DNA of 64,000 nt from NCBI GenBank assembly GCA_951640165.1, contig OX621265.1, positions 13,777,001-13,841,000 on the forward strand. The letters are read 5' to 3'. A model generated the notes under the pieces. That model was given only the letters and a program-made list of their open reading frames with translations, was not told the origin of the DNA and searched no databases. A program made the translations under genes and the position numbers. This document shows positions 10,109 through 20,400 of the stretch, in pieces; within the stretch, counting starts at the first letter, position 1, and each line of letters opens with the position of its first letter. The DNA comes from Pseudoips prasinana. Its lineage: Eukaryota > Arthropoda > Insecta > Lepidoptera > Nolidae.

Positions 10109-10739
10109 TATACAACATGTAACTTTAACGCACATCCTGAAAATAGTTTGTTCAGAATCGTGTACTGAATCAATTTTCCACATTTTTAATATAGGTAATT
10201 TTTTATTTAAAAATAATTAAAACTACGGAAATTATTGTCATATTAACCCTGTAAGGTCAAAACAAATTGAAATGGACCGTAAGTCAAAGTAATAAGACTT
10301 TAAATCGCAGTTTTATTGTATTCATACAAATTCCATCATTCAATACAAAATAAAGAAAAATAAACTTTTTTCCAAGAAATTAGTTTCGTAAATAACAATG
10401 CATATACATGTTAAATAAAAAATTCAGTGTATGTATTATGATAACAACATAATATTCTAATTGGGGTGTTTGAGTGTGTGCGTTAATTACGTTACATGTT
10501 GTATAGATTGAATGATGGACTTTGTATGAATACCAATAAAAATGCGATTTTAAAAATCTTATTTCTTTCACTTACGGTCCATTTCAATTTGTTTTGACTG
10601 TACAGGGTTAATATGACCATAATTTCCGTAGTTTTAATTATTTTGGAATAAAAAATTACATATATTAAAAATGATTTAAATTGATTCAGTAAACGATTCT
10701 GAACAAACTATTTTCAGGATATGCGGTAATGTTATATAC
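10109..10739. mobile_element. MITE N inverted dimer
   Basis: A full-length MITE N (10109-10505, ends TATACAACATGTAAC and GTTACATGTTGTATA) is followed by an inverted partial copy that ends at 10739 with the mirror of the first end. The outer ~230 bp are therefore reverse complements. Confidence 0.75.
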
Positions 10740-10742
10740 ACA

Positions 10743-11060
10743 TCTATACATATAATAAAATAGTAGCAAAGTCAAAACTGTACATTGAACATTTTTTAAA
10801 AAGGATACTTGAGGCGTGATCTACAGTCGAAATCGAAGCCGAATATATAGTTTTTAGAATTTTTGTCCGTGTGTCTGTTTGTCTGTATGTATGTCCGGCC
10901 AAACTCAAAAAGTACTGCATGGATTTACCTCAAATTTTGCATGAATATTACTAAGAGGTCGGGTCAACATATAGGCTACATATTATCACTCTATCACCCA
11001 CGGGGGAGGAGCTATGACATGATAACATTCAACGCGGGTAAAACCGCGGGGCACAGCTAG
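10743..11060 (+). mobile_element. Helitron H1, complete
   Basis: Begins TC after A10742 and ends GCACAGCTAG before T11061, with the hairpin AACGCGGGTAAAACCGCGGG. At 318 bp it is the best-preserved H1 in the window. Confidence 0.9.
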
Positions 11061-11200
11061 TTGTACATATAGTTCATGGGGAGCGTGACGTGACTATGTC
11101 GCGAATTCCATGATTTTTGTTCCACCTAAAATAGCCCAATGCCCCAATTAAGTAAAAATCAGTTTTCACTTTAAAAAAAATAAGTAGTTATTATACTTAC

Positions 11201-11292
11201 AGATAATATCGCGTTATTAATAGTATTTGTGAAACAGAAGAAAATGGTCCCGATCATACTCAGCGCGAACGTCGCTGATAACAGTAATACCA
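11201..11292 (-). CDS. CD36 / scavenger receptor class B gene, exon 2 (TM segment)
   Basis: A 92-nt minus-strand exon. The acceptor TTTTCTTTGTTTCAG precedes TGGTATTAC; the donor is ATTATCT followed by GTAAGTATA. Two nucleotides complete a codon begun in exon 1 (T + TG = Leu). Thirty codons follow: VLLLSATFALSMIGTIFFCF, then TNTINNAILS. This is a classic N-terminal transmembrane helix of CD36 proteins, ending just before the ectodomain. The end falls on a codon boundary, and exon 3 starts in frame with NMVIRNN. Order, strand, phase and protein logic all agree. Confidence 0.85.
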
Positions 11293-11334
11293 CTGAAACA
11301 AAGAAAAAAGGCTATTAAGCATCATACTAATCGG

Positions 11335-11447
11335 TACAGAAGCCAGCACATCAAGCTACCCTACTCTGTCAATTTTTTTTTATAGATTTTGTGCTTTATT
11401 GGGGAAATTTGACAGATTGGGGTAGCTTGATGTGCTGGCGTTTGTAC
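11335..11447. mobile_element. MITE B, short
   Basis: Ends TACAGAAGCCAGCACATC and GATGTGCTGGCGTTTGTA; the central part is deleted. Confidence 0.85.
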
Positions 11448-11520
11448 ATGGAACAGTTCCGAAAGCATAATACATCTTAAAGTCATGAATGTTGCAATAA
11501 TTGCGCCCTATCTTAAATTA

Positions 11521-12059
11521 TCCTACTAATATTATAAATAAGAAAGTTTGGATATATTAATGTTTGTTACTCTGTAAGGCAAAAACTACCGATATACCGA
11601 ATAGCTTATACCACATGTAACTTAATTAACGCACATCCTGAAAGTGGTTTGTTCAGAATCGTTTACTGAATCGATTTATATCATTTTTAATTTAGGTAAT
11701 TTTTTATCCCATAAATAATTAAATTACGGAAATTATTGTAATATTAACCCTGTACAATCAAAACAAATTGAAATGGACCGTAAGTGAAAGTAATAAGACC
11801 TATAAAATCGCAGTTTTATTTGTATTCATACAAATTCCATCATTCAATACTAAATAAAGTAACTAAACTTTATTTCAAGAAACTAATTTGCATATACATG
11901 TTAAATTAAAAATTCAGTGTATATATTATGATGATAACATAATATTCTAATTTGGTGTTTGAGGGTGTGCGTTAATTACGTTACATGTTGTATATCCGCA
12001 TAATTTATAGGCTACAATTTATAAAGCTTAATGCGGGTAAAACCGCGGGGCACAGCTAG
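11521..12059 (+). mobile_element. Helitron H2 carrying a MITE N
   Basis: Starts TC after A11520 (TCCTACTAATATTATAAATA) and ends GGCACAGCTAG before T12060. MITE N at 11607-11994 sits inside it; outside the MITE the H2 sequence is continuous. Confidence 0.85.
11607..11994. mobile_element. MITE N, full length
   Basis: 388 bp with ~28-bp inverted ends (TATACCACATGTAAC... and ...GTTACATGTTGTATA) containing AATTAACGCAC. TA-type flanks. No ORF. Confidence 0.85.
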
Positions 12060-12257
12060 TAATTAATAAAGTTTAACGCGGGTAAAACCCCCGGGGTTTT
12101 AAAGCTATTATTGAATAAAAACCTTTATCGATGTTTGGATGAAAGTTAATTATTGGTAGTTTAATTGGTTTCATTACGAAATAATATTGTGTAGATAAGT
12201 GTCGCAAAAACAATTAAAGGACAAATGGACGTTCAGACTCCTTCAAGGTCACGATAT

Positions 12258-12350
12258 TTATTTAAGACGATTGGCCTGATGGTCTACTGGTTAGTGACCT
12301 TGAATTTTAAGTCCGAGATCGTGGGTTCGATCTCCATCCAGGTCAAATCT
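12258..12350 (+). mobile_element. tRNA-like SINE head
   Basis: A-box-like TGGTCTACTGGTTAGTGACC and B-box GTGGGTTCGATCTCC at tRNA spacing. The body downstream is not recognised. The acceptor stem does not pair well enough for a functional tRNA. Confidence 0.6.
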
Positions 12351-12419
12351 TATTCCAAAAGGATTCTATATGTTATATGTTCTTTATGTTATATATTCTA
12401 TATGTTACTAAAATATTAA

Positions 12420-13165
12420 TGACTTCTTGACGGATACCTTTTGACATTGTTTTAATTTAATGTTCATGGATTTTAAAAATGTGATTTTAAATATGTATAC
12501 TGTAATTTTTAATTTATTATTTTTATATTTATGTATAATACTATAGTGTTATGAAGTACTCAATAGCCGCGCAACGGTTATGACGTAGCTGCTATGTTAT
12601 AATAATATCACACACTATGATTATTTATTTGATAAGTGACTATCATTTTATTAATTACTGTAATAATTCTTTAATAATTTTACATCTTAAAATACTAATA
12701 ATCGATATTATACTTTCAAATGGTTGTCACTGATAAAAGTATAAATAGGGTAGGAGAATTATTAAAGAGGGAGTCTTTGTACGACGGTAGATAAGAACGT
12801 TACTCTGTTCGATTAAATATTGTGTGTGGAAAATATCTCGGAGTTTTAATGTGCAGAACCTACGAGTGCGTAACAATATAATATAAATGACTTCTTGATG
12901 GATACTTTTTGACATTGTTTTTAATTTATATTTTTATGGAATTTAATAATGTGATTTTAAATATGTAAACTGTAATTTTTAATTTATTATTTTTATATTT
13001 ATGTAAAATACTATATAATATAATTGACTGCTTGACGGATACTTTTTGACATTGTTATTAATTTATATTCTTATGGAATTTAATACTGTAATTTTGAATA
13101 TGGATACTATGATTTTCGATTTATTGTTAATTTTTAATTATTTTTTTTTAACTTATGTAAAATTA
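12420..13165 (+). repeat. Three ~125-bp tandem repeats, first and second split by an LTR-like element
   Basis: Units begin GACTTCTTGACGGATAC at about 12420, 12889 and 13025, each running to an AATACTATA-type end. The element at 12547-12875 lies between units 1 and 2. Units 2 and 3 show the uninterrupted junction. Confidence 0.8.
12547..12875 (+). mobile_element. Candidate solo LTR
   Basis: 329 bp starting TGTTATGAAG and ending GTGCGTAACA (TG...CA). It contains a TATA-like AGTATAAATAGGG at about 12739. Comparison with the uninterrupted repeat junction implies a 4-bp target duplication (ATAG/ATAT). An inverted relative at 45833-46891 is flanked by GTAA. No internal region is present. Confidence 0.6.
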
Positions 13166-13350
13166 AATTAAAATTTGTACGCCTCGTCAGGTAAAACATG
13201 TTCGGAATTCGGATACCATTTTTTAAGATCTTGCATGCGTTAATTTGTAAGTATACACATGTTTTGACAAATATATAATCTTTATTTTTATATAGATTAA
13301 AAGAGCTTTATCAAAATCCGTTCTCAAACAACGAAGAAATCGCTTACATA

Positions 13351-13425
13351 CTATGACTGCAGGTGTGTTGCAGCGTTGAAGACAGTCGCCTCGCCAATTC
13401 GTGTCCCGGGTTCAGTTCTACTATT
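13351..13425 (+). mobile_element. SINE family 5 head
   Basis: Resembles the SINE at 37818: GCAGCGTTGAAGACAGTCGCC and a B-box-like CCCGGGTTCAGTTC. Confidence 0.5.
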
Positions 13426-13462
13426 TAGACACACCCAAAGTAGTATTTATATCAGATATCCT

Positions 13463-14044
13463 GTTTTTAGGGTTCCGTCGCCAAATGGCAAAAACGGAAC
13501 CCTTATAGATTCGTCATGTCTGTCTGTCTGTCCGTCCGTATGTCACAGCCACTTTTTTCCGAAACTATAAGAGCTGTACTGTTGAAACTTAGTAAGTAGA
13601 TGTATTCGGTGAACTGCATTAAGATATTTACACAAAAATAGAAAAAGAACAATAATTTTGGGGGGTCGCCATACATAGAACTGAATTTTTTTTTATCGTA
13701 GCCATACATGTGGGTTGTCTATAGATAGGTCTTCAAAAATTATATGGAGATTTCTAATATCATTTTTTCTAAACTGAATAGTTTGCGCGAGAGACACTTC
13801 CAAAGTGGTAAAATGAGTGTCCCCCCATGTAACTTCTAAAATAAGAGAATGATAAAACTAAAAAAAATATATGATGTACATTATCGTGGAAACTAACAAC
13901 GAAAATTGGTTTGAACGAGATCTAGCAAGTAGTTTTTTTTTAAATACGTCATAAACCGCAATTTGCTTTCATTTAATCATCTGGAATACTTTCTCCTACG
14001 GAACCCTTCATTTGCGAGTCAGACTCGCACTTGGCCGGTTTTTA
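13463..14044 (+). mobile_element. Family P element, long form
   Basis: ~580 bp from TTTTTAGGGTTCCG to CACTTGGCCGGTTTTT. It includes the CTGTCTGTCTGTCCGTCCG run and TTGAACGAGATCTAGCAAGT. The minus-strand ORF across it is not conserved among copies. Confidence 0.8.
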
Positions 14045-14158
14045 AATGATAGTAAGGCAAACGAGCTAATGGTGCACCTGATGGTAAGTGATTACCGCCG
14101 CCCATGGACACTCGCACCATCAGAGGAACCGCAAGTGTGTTGCCGGCGTTATTAATAT
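14045..14158 (-). mobile_element. Jockey-type LINE 3' UTR fragment
   Basis: Reverse orientation of a motif set (GATGGTAAGTGATTACCGCC, CCCATGGACACTCGC) found in lepidopteran Jockey 3' UTRs and in plus orientation at 16175-16275. Confidence 0.6.
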
Positions 14159-14162
14159 TAAA

Positions 14163-14397
14163 AACTATTAGTAGGTATTGATTTATAATTGACAATATGT
14201 AGTAAAAATATTAGACTTAAACTAGATAATTAAACATAATCTCTTGACAATAACTTGATACGAGCTAGCTAAATATCATTTAAGATGTACCTAAATATCT
14301 ATGTTACTAGAAATAATATCTAATGTATACAACTATATTACTACAAACATGTTCTGACTATTTACAAGCGCTTTTTTAAAGTCTACGTGAATAAAAA

Positions 14398-14425
<28 letters not shown>
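14163..14425 (+). mobile_element. LINE Z 3' end
   Basis: Plus-strand copy of the Z 3' UTR ending GTGAATAAAAACC and a ~25-base T run. Confidence 0.75.
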
Positions 14426-14432
<7 letters not shown>

Positions 14433-14586
14433 TGTCCACCAAGTTGAATTTCGGTCATGGTGGCAGTTTCTATGGAAACTCGCCATCTACGTGGGACATC
14501 TTATACAGGGTGGCTGAGGAGTTGACGTTCAAACGAAAAATTTTGATACTCTATGATGAGGAGTATCCGAATCACCCCCATGTAAG

Positions 14587-14963
14587 GCTTCCGTGCACTT
14601 TCATAACTAAGTTTTGTTAACTGGTTAAGAAAAACCCTTTTTTATTATTGTTTTCACAACTGGTTTTTAAACAAGAATACGAAGTGTTCATTCATAACTG
14701 ACAATCACAATATCCATAATAATTTGGGTTAGGTTATGTTAGATTGGTGACCATTTGGCGCACGAAGGCGAGCGAGCGTAGCGAGCGTGCCGCGGCAGCG
14801 GCCGCCGAGCGCTAGAAAAACATTAACCATGGATTGTATTTGTGATTGTCAGTTATGAATGAACACTTCGTATTCTTGTTTAAAAACCAGTTGTGAAAAC
14901 AATAATAAAAAAGGGTTTTTTTTAACCAGTTAACAGAACTTAGTTATGAAAGTGCACGGAAGG
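14587..14963. mobile_element. hAT-type fold-back element with 8-bp TSD
   Basis: 377 bp with ~120-bp inverted arms. Termini are GCTTCCGTGCAC and GTGCACGGAAGG. A perfect 8-bp duplication, CATGTAAG, lies at 14579-14586 and 14964-14971, the size typical of hAT insertions. The loop (14717-14830) is strikingly GC-rich, with GCGAGCGAGCG and CCGCGGCAGCGGCC. It encodes no transposase. Confidence 0.9.
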
Positions 14964-14971
14964 CATGTAAG

Positions 14972-15231
14972 TTCCCCATTTTTTTTTTGATACTTTGAAA
15001 AGTTATGAGTCGTGAGCTCAAACACTAATTGGGAACTTTCGAATTAATTCTAAGTCAGTTCTGCAATGATTAGATAAACCATACTTTTTAGGGTGTTAGG
15101 TTAAACTATGCTAGTTAGTATAGTATTATCACAAAAACACCGAACCAGAAATGTTCAACAGAACGAGAAAAAAATCGAAAACTGATGTTAGGTGAAATTT
15201 AAGTAAAACTTCATTTTTTTTTTTTTTTTTT
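14972..15231. other. Unassigned AT-rich DNA
   Basis: No transposon end or coding signal recognised; it ends in a T run next to the SINE at 15232. Confidence 0.5.
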
Positions 15232-15484
15232 TTTAAATATCTAGGGACAATGTCACACAGATCATCCTAGCCCCAAACTAAGCAAAGCTTGTACTATGGG
15301 TACCAGGCGACGATATACATACTTATATAGATAGATAACTACTTACATACATAGAAAACATCCATGACTCGGAAACAAATATTCGTGCTCATCACACAAA
15401 TATTTGCACTTACCGGGATTCGAACCCAGGACCACCAGCTTCGTAGGCAGGAGCACTACCAACTAGGCTACGGTGACCGACATT
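15232..15484 (-). mobile_element. SINE family 2, full length
   Basis: Minus strand: A-box region GTAGCCTAGTTGGTAGTGC, B-box TGGGTTCGAATCCCGGTAAG, body with GTACAAGCTTTGCTTAG, 3' end TGACATTGTCCCTAG. Copies at 25265, 45347 and 49999. Confidence 0.9.
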
Positions 15485-15669
15485 TAAAAAATGATATCCT
15501 GAAAACTACGCAAAATCGTAGAACATACACGGGGGTGATTCGGATACTCATCATCATAGAGTATCAAAATTTTGCGTTTTAACGTCAACTCCTCGACCAA
15601 CCTATTTTCTAATCCAAGTCTTTCATAATATGATAAGACGACTAGTGACACGAGCGGTAAGAAGTCAGG

Positions 15670-15883
15670 TACAGTCAGCTCCAAAAGTCGATGAACAGAA
15701 TGTATATTTAACAGTACAGTTACGGCGTCAAATCAGGGTAATCTATTGATATATTTAATGGATGTGCTGGCGTCTGTACAGACTTTTTATCCATTAAATA
15801 TTATCATTAGATTACCCTGATTTGACGCCGTAACTGTACTGTTAAATATACATTCTGTTCATCGACTTTTGGTGCTGACTGTA
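15670..15883. mobile_element. TA-flanked fold-back MITE
   Basis: ~75-bp arms (starting TACAGTCAGCTCC and ending GGTGCTGACTGTA) around a centre that includes a 30-bp MITE B end (GATGTGCTGGCGTCTGTACA). A Tc1/mariner-type origin is inferred from the TA flanks. Confidence 0.85.
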
Positions 15884-15884
15884 C

Positions 15885-16281
15885 ATGCTATATACACAGA
15901 TTACTATGACCATCATAGTGCGATTGCAAACCCGTTTGCCAATTGTGAAGTACATGGCATGTCCAGTTTTTATCATCGGACCACGCGCACTCGCAGTAAG
16001 GTTCATCCGTATCACCTGGAAGCGATCTCGTCAAGTACGGTTCGCTTTCAGCGTTCATACATCCCACGTACGTGCCGGCTCTGGAATAAATTACCTGCTG
16101 CGGTGTTTCCCCAGCGCTACGACATGTCCTTCTTCAAACGAGGTTTAAAAAGAGTACTAATATCACGGTAGGCAGCGGTTTGCTGTGCCCCCTGGCACTG
16201 CGAATGTCCATGAGCAGCGGTTACCACTTACCATCAGGTGGGCCGCTAGCTCGTCTCCTTCCTAAAGCAATAAAAAAAAAA
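15885..16281 (+). pseudogene. Jockey-type LINE ORF2 C-terminus and 3' UTR
   Basis: The frame ending at 16171 encodes VRFQRSYIPRTCRLWNKLPA followed by FPQRYDMSFFKRGLKRVL, the C-terminal RxWNxLP signature of Jockey-type ORF2. A 3' UTR with TTACCACTTACCATCAGGTG and a short A tail follows. Only the last ~75 codons remain. Confidence 0.8.
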
Positions 16282-16289
16282 TGTCCCTC

Positions 16290-16375
16290 CAAATGATAAA
16301 CACAGCTCCATTGTGGAAATCTTTTGGAGATGCCATTGTCCAGCAGTGGACGTCATTCGTCTGACATTATGATAA
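16290..16375 (+). pseudogene. LINE ORF C-terminal tail (QQWTSF type)
   Basis: Encodes APLWKSFGDAIVQQWTSFV and a stop, matching minus-strand fragments at 27706 and 43632. A tail of an RTE-like polyprotein common in Lepidoptera. Confidence 0.65.
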
Positions 16376-16431
16376 TGGTCTCATGTCTGTGACTGGATTA
16401 CTCTGGATATAGACACAGACATCTATACAAA

Positions 16432-16650
16432 TAAATAAAATTGAAGTGTCTGTTTGTAATATTGCAATAACCGTTTTTTACTACATGTTTATGAATATAC
16501 ATACATCAAAATAACATTTTTGAAATTTTTTGTCTGTCTGTCTGTCTGTTTGTTCCGGCTAACCTCTGAAAGGGCTGGACCGATTTTGACGGGACTTTTA
16601 TTAACAGGTAGGTAATGTAATAAGCAGTAACTTAGGCTACTTTTATTTTA
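16432..16650 (+). mobile_element. Helitron 5' part, family H4
   Basis: Starts TC after A16431 (TCTATACAAATAAATAAAAT), with a CTGTCTGTCTGT run and GGCTGGACCGATTTTGACGG. The 3' end is replaced by a Z LINE. Confidence 0.65.
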
Positions 16651-16654
16651 GAAT

Positions 16655-17140
16655 AAATAAAATAAAATAAATAAATAAAAAAGGTTTTTATTCACGTAGA
16701 CTTTAAAAAAGCGCTTGTAAATAGTCAGAACATGTTTGTAGTAATATAGTTGTATACATTAGATATTATTTCTAGTAACATAGATATTTAGGTACATCTT
16801 GTATGAAAACATTTATAAAATTTATTTTATTACAGAAATGATATTTAGCTAGCTCGTATCAAGTTATTGTCAAGAGATTATGTTTAATTATCTAGTTTAA
16901 GTCTAATATTTTTACTACATATTGTCAATGGTTCTGTCTATATTAAAGGTATTATTATTATGACGGACCTTGTGTTAATAACGACGGTCGCGCTTTAATG
17001 CTACCACCGGATCCAATGCGCCCCAACTGAGAAGACCCAGCGAAACAAACTCAGTGGGTTCATCTACTACCGGTTTCAACACGACCCAGTTGAGACGGTC
17101 CGGCGAAACATACTCAAGCGGGCATGAACACGGGATTTGG
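16655..17140 (-). mobile_element. LINE Z 3' end, longest copy
   Basis: The upstream part keeps an open 46-codon tail at about 17120-16984: EYVSPDRLNWVVLKPVV then EFVSLGLLSWGALDPVVA, ending KRDRRY and a stop. The two blocks look like an imperfect peptide repeat. A 3' UTR and tail follow. Confidence 0.75.
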
Positions 17141-17383
17141 TCCAATTAGAGTAATTGTTTAGTAGGCAAACACAATATATGCTCGATCGGTTGTCTGAAT
17201 GCTTATTATTTTAGATTATATTTAGGTATACAAAAGAAAAACTTCGAAACAATAACATTATTCATTTTGAGACAGAGTCAATAATTTTAAATTAAGTATA
17301 TGATAGCAATCATTTACAGATAGTTCACGTAACACAGCAGATCAGTCATGTCTATATGGCTACAAGATCTCCAGCGAGCAATG

Positions 17384-17647
17384 CTTGCTTGCTTATCGTA
17401 TGGGTAGTGGTAACCCTAGTGTCAGAGTTGCTCAAGCCGCCCAGTAGGCCTCTGACATGGCTTAACGACTGTTGTCTGATGACTACAACCGGGACCGACA
17501 GCTTAACGTGCCCTCCGAAGCACGGAGACGCTCAGAAATTAAACCACTTTGGCGGTCACCCATCTATGGACTGACCACGAGACTAGTTGCTTAACCTCGC
17601 CGATCACTTACGGACCGGTGAGAGCATCTAGCTATGAGCGCCTCTAT
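17384..17647 (-). mobile_element. 5S-rRNA-headed SINE with 11-bp TSD
   Basis: Minus strand: CACCGGTCCGTAAGTGATCG, GATTAAGCAACTAG-like, then CCATAGATGGGTGACCGCC, closely matching the internal promoter half of insect 5S rRNA. A body resembling tRNA-SINE bodies and a (CAAG)n tail follow. AGCGAGCAATG flanks it at 17373-17383 and 17648-17658. It inserted in the end of the LINE at 17659. Confidence 0.85.
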
Positions 17648-19273
17648 AGCGAGCAATGTGCAGGTAGGAAGTGAGAGCCAGACGTCTTTGTCATCGATGT
17701 ACTCTTTAGTGGTGTAATAACCCCTAGCCATAAGTATACGTTTAATATGTGTTTTAAAACTTGTGTCAGGCAGATCAGTAATTTGAGTAGGAAGCTTGTT
17801 ATAAAACCTAATACAATTTCCTAAAAATGATTTATTAGTTTTGCTTACTCTAAAGCCTGGCATGGCTAGTTTGTTTTTATTCCTAGTATTTATATTATGC
17901 AGTTCACTTTTCTTTTTATAATTATGAATATTTTTTCTAACAAACATTATATTCTGATATATATATTCCGATGGCACAGTAAGTATATTTATTTCTTTAA
18001 ACAAATTTCGCAAAGAATCGCGACTGCCTAAACCATAAATGGCTCTGACTGCTCTTTTCTGCAATACAAAAATAGCACCTATGTCAGCCGCCGAACCCCA
18101 CAGCAGAATGCCATACGACATAATGCTATGAAAGTACGCGAAATACACTAATCTAGCAGTTTGTTCATCTGACAATTGCCTTATTTTCCAGACAGCATAG
18201 GAAGCCGAACTTAATTTACCTGCTAACTTTTCAATCTGAGGACCCCATTGCAATTTTGAATCAAGTGTCAATCCTAAAAATACGGTCGATGGGACTAGAT
18301 CTAATATTTTCGCATTAAGTGCAACTGTTGGTACAATTTGAGTCACATTTGGCAATGAGAACCTGATGCATTTAGTTTTCCCTGCATTTAACAAGAGATT
18401 ATTTGCCGAAAACCATTCTGATATAAAGCTGAGTGTTTTATTATGCTCAATAAGATCTTTATCCTTTCTATTTACTTTAAATATGAGCGAAGTATCATCA
18501 GCGAACAAAACTATGTCTGATACTTTCTCTACCAGATAAGGGAGATCATTTATATAAACTAGAAATAAAAATGGGCCCAATATAGATCCTTGGGGCACCC
18601 CCATTTTCACAGGATGACGTGCCGAAGTGGCACCGCCTATCGAAACCATCTGTTGTCGCCCCGATAAATAGGACATCACAAGATCAAGAGATGTGCCAGA
18701 TATTCCATAGTACTTCAGTTTAACAACGAGCGTACGATGATCAACGCAATCGAAAGCCTTAGAGAGATCACAGAAAACTCCCAGCGCATCCTGTGATCCC
18801 TCCCAAGCCTCCAATATTGACCTAATTAATGTGCAACCTGCATCCTGAGTAGAGCGGCCCCTTGTAAACCCGAACTGCTTGTTATGCAATATCTCATTCA
18901 CGTTAAAGTGCGACAACATTTGGCTGAGCATCAGCTTTTCAAATATTTTACTTAAAGCTGGTAGTATTGAGATAGGCCTATAATTCGTGGCATTTTTTGA
19001 ACAACCTGCCTTGAAAATGGGTATTATCTTACTTATTTTCATTAAATCGGGAAAGACACCATCACTTATACAGCCATTGAAGATGGCTGCAAGAATTGTA
19101 GCAATGTTTAGTATGATTGGTTCAATTGCTTTAACAGACAGTCCCCACAAATCTTCTGTGCCTTTCCTTTTAATACTCTTAAAAGCTTTTATAATATCAT
19201 CACTTGTTACGGATTTAAAACTAAAGTTAGGTACAGTTTGTTTTACGCTTTGATTTAAAAAGAGTTCAGCCAC
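17591..19273 (-). pseudogene. LINE ORF2: reverse transcriptase domain
   Basis: A 560-codon open frame. RT motifs in order: NYRPISILPALSKIFEKL, QFGFTRGRSTQDA, DLSKAFDCVDH, GVPQGSILGPFLFLVYINDL, the catalytic VLFADDTSL, then FLGLTLDSKLQW and a C-terminal NCIRFYNKLPTQI. These place it among CR1/Jockey-type non-LTR retrotransposons, which copy their RNA at a nicked chromosomal target. The last ~18 residues come from the 5S-SINE inserted at 17647. The N-terminal part continues in another frame (19255-20076), with the break near an A-rich run at about 19320, so the full ORF2 is not translatable as is. Confidence 0.9.
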
Positions 19274-20250
19274 ATCTGGTGATGATGCGAGACACTTAGC
19301 AATATCACGGGTATATTTGCAAAAAAAGCAGCTAAAAAATTGGCAATGGTAAGCTTGTCTGAAACCAGTTCATCACCAATATTCAATACTAATGTTTGAT
19401 CTCTTGATCTACTTTTACCAGTTTCAGTATTAATTATTTGCCAAGCTGATTTTATTTTATTATCAGATTTTTTAATTTTATCTCTTATATATAAAGATTT
19501 AGCTTGAATGCAAACCTTTTTAAAAATTTTTGAATAATTTCTAACATAATTAATGAAATTGACATCAGGGTTATAGGACCTTCTGTCATACAACTCATAT
19601 AAAAAATCTCTACTCAGTCTAATGCCTTGAGTTGCCCAAGAACTAAATTTTATCTTATTACTGTCAACCGTTATGTTTTTTATTTTACAAGCTTTATTAA
19701 ATTCTTTGCAAATACAGTGGAATAATGTAGTGTACATATCGTTAGGCTTACTTTTGTTTGGCAATAGATGGCACAAACTATTCTCCAGGTTGTTACTGAA
19801 CTTTCCCAAATTAGATTTTGTTAAAGGTCTAAAACTAATTTTTTGTTTATTTATATTTATCTCATTTTTTATCTTTACTATTTGGCATTTATGGTCAGAG
19901 CGAACACCAGCCACCAAACACTTCTCAGAGACATCAAAGTTGGTAATTATGTTATCAATGCAAGTAGCAGATGTGGGTGTGACTCTCGTGGCCTCAGAGA
20001 ACAAGCATTTAAGGTTAAAGGACCGAAATACAGATAGAAATATGTTTATTTCAGGTGAATCTGCTAAAATGTTCATATTAAAATCACCACATACAAGGAT
20101 TTTTTTTTACTTTTAATTTTCCTAAGAATGTCTTCTATTGTTGCTGTAAAAAGCTTTAAATCGGATGCTGGTGGTCTATACACACATATTATACAATAAA
20201 ACTGCGTCTCTACACAATCTTTAATTATTGAAAAAACAAAATAAACTAAT
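17659..20250 (-). mobile_element. 5'-truncated CR1/Jockey-like LINE, ~2.6 kb
   Basis: Host element for the two ORF segments above. It lies on the same strand as the CD36-family gene, inside intron 1. No endonuclease start, no ORF1, and two A-run frameshifts. A Helitron-type CTAG end at 20282 abuts the truncation. Confidence 0.85.
19255..20076 (-). pseudogene. LINE ORF2: end of endonuclease domain and linker
   Basis: Begins at the GDFN motif of an AP-type endonuclease (GDF-NMN when the frame shift is ignored). It includes ATCIDNIITNF and RSDHKCQIV (the SDH motif), then the linker to the RT. Upstream sequence to 20240 encodes CVYRPPASDLKAF in another frame; a one-base shift in an A run at 20101-20109 separates them. 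The N-terminal endonuclease is missing (5' truncation near 20250). Confidence 0.85.
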
Positions 20251-20254
20251 TAAC

Positions 20255-20283
20255 ACGCGGACGAAGTCGCGGGCACAGCTAGT
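20255..20283 (+). mobile_element. Helitron 3' terminus, other family
   Basis: ACGCGGACGAAGTCGCGGGC forms a hairpin and is followed by ACAGCTAG before T. Only the end remains; a similar end is at 22055-22075. Confidence 0.65.
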
Positions 20284-20314
20284 AACAAATAATCGTGGTC
20301 ATCAGCCAAAGTTT

Positions 20315-20400
20315 TTCCTGGGTGGGGATCGAACCCACGACCTATGGCTTAACAGTCAGGGTCACTTACCACTACACCAACAGGACATACAACTATGTAA
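20315..20400 (-). mobile_element. tRNA-like SINE head
   Basis: Minus strand: GTTGGTGTAGTGGTAAGTGA (A-box) and CGTGGGTTCGATCCC (B-box). Confidence 0.7.

Larger units (their letters stand above)
7113..11200 (-). other. CD36-family intron 2
   Basis: A ~4.1-kb intron between exons 3 and 2, with GTAAGT at 11200 and TTTCAG at 7113. It is filled with a LINE ORF end, family X and P elements, two Helitrons and a MITE dimer. Confidence 0.75.

Noticed and set aside
15400..15480. tRNA genes (many A-box/B-box hits)
   Set aside because: Each tRNA-like head is joined to a repeated non-tRNA body and tail and lacks a proper acceptor stem, so they are SINEs.
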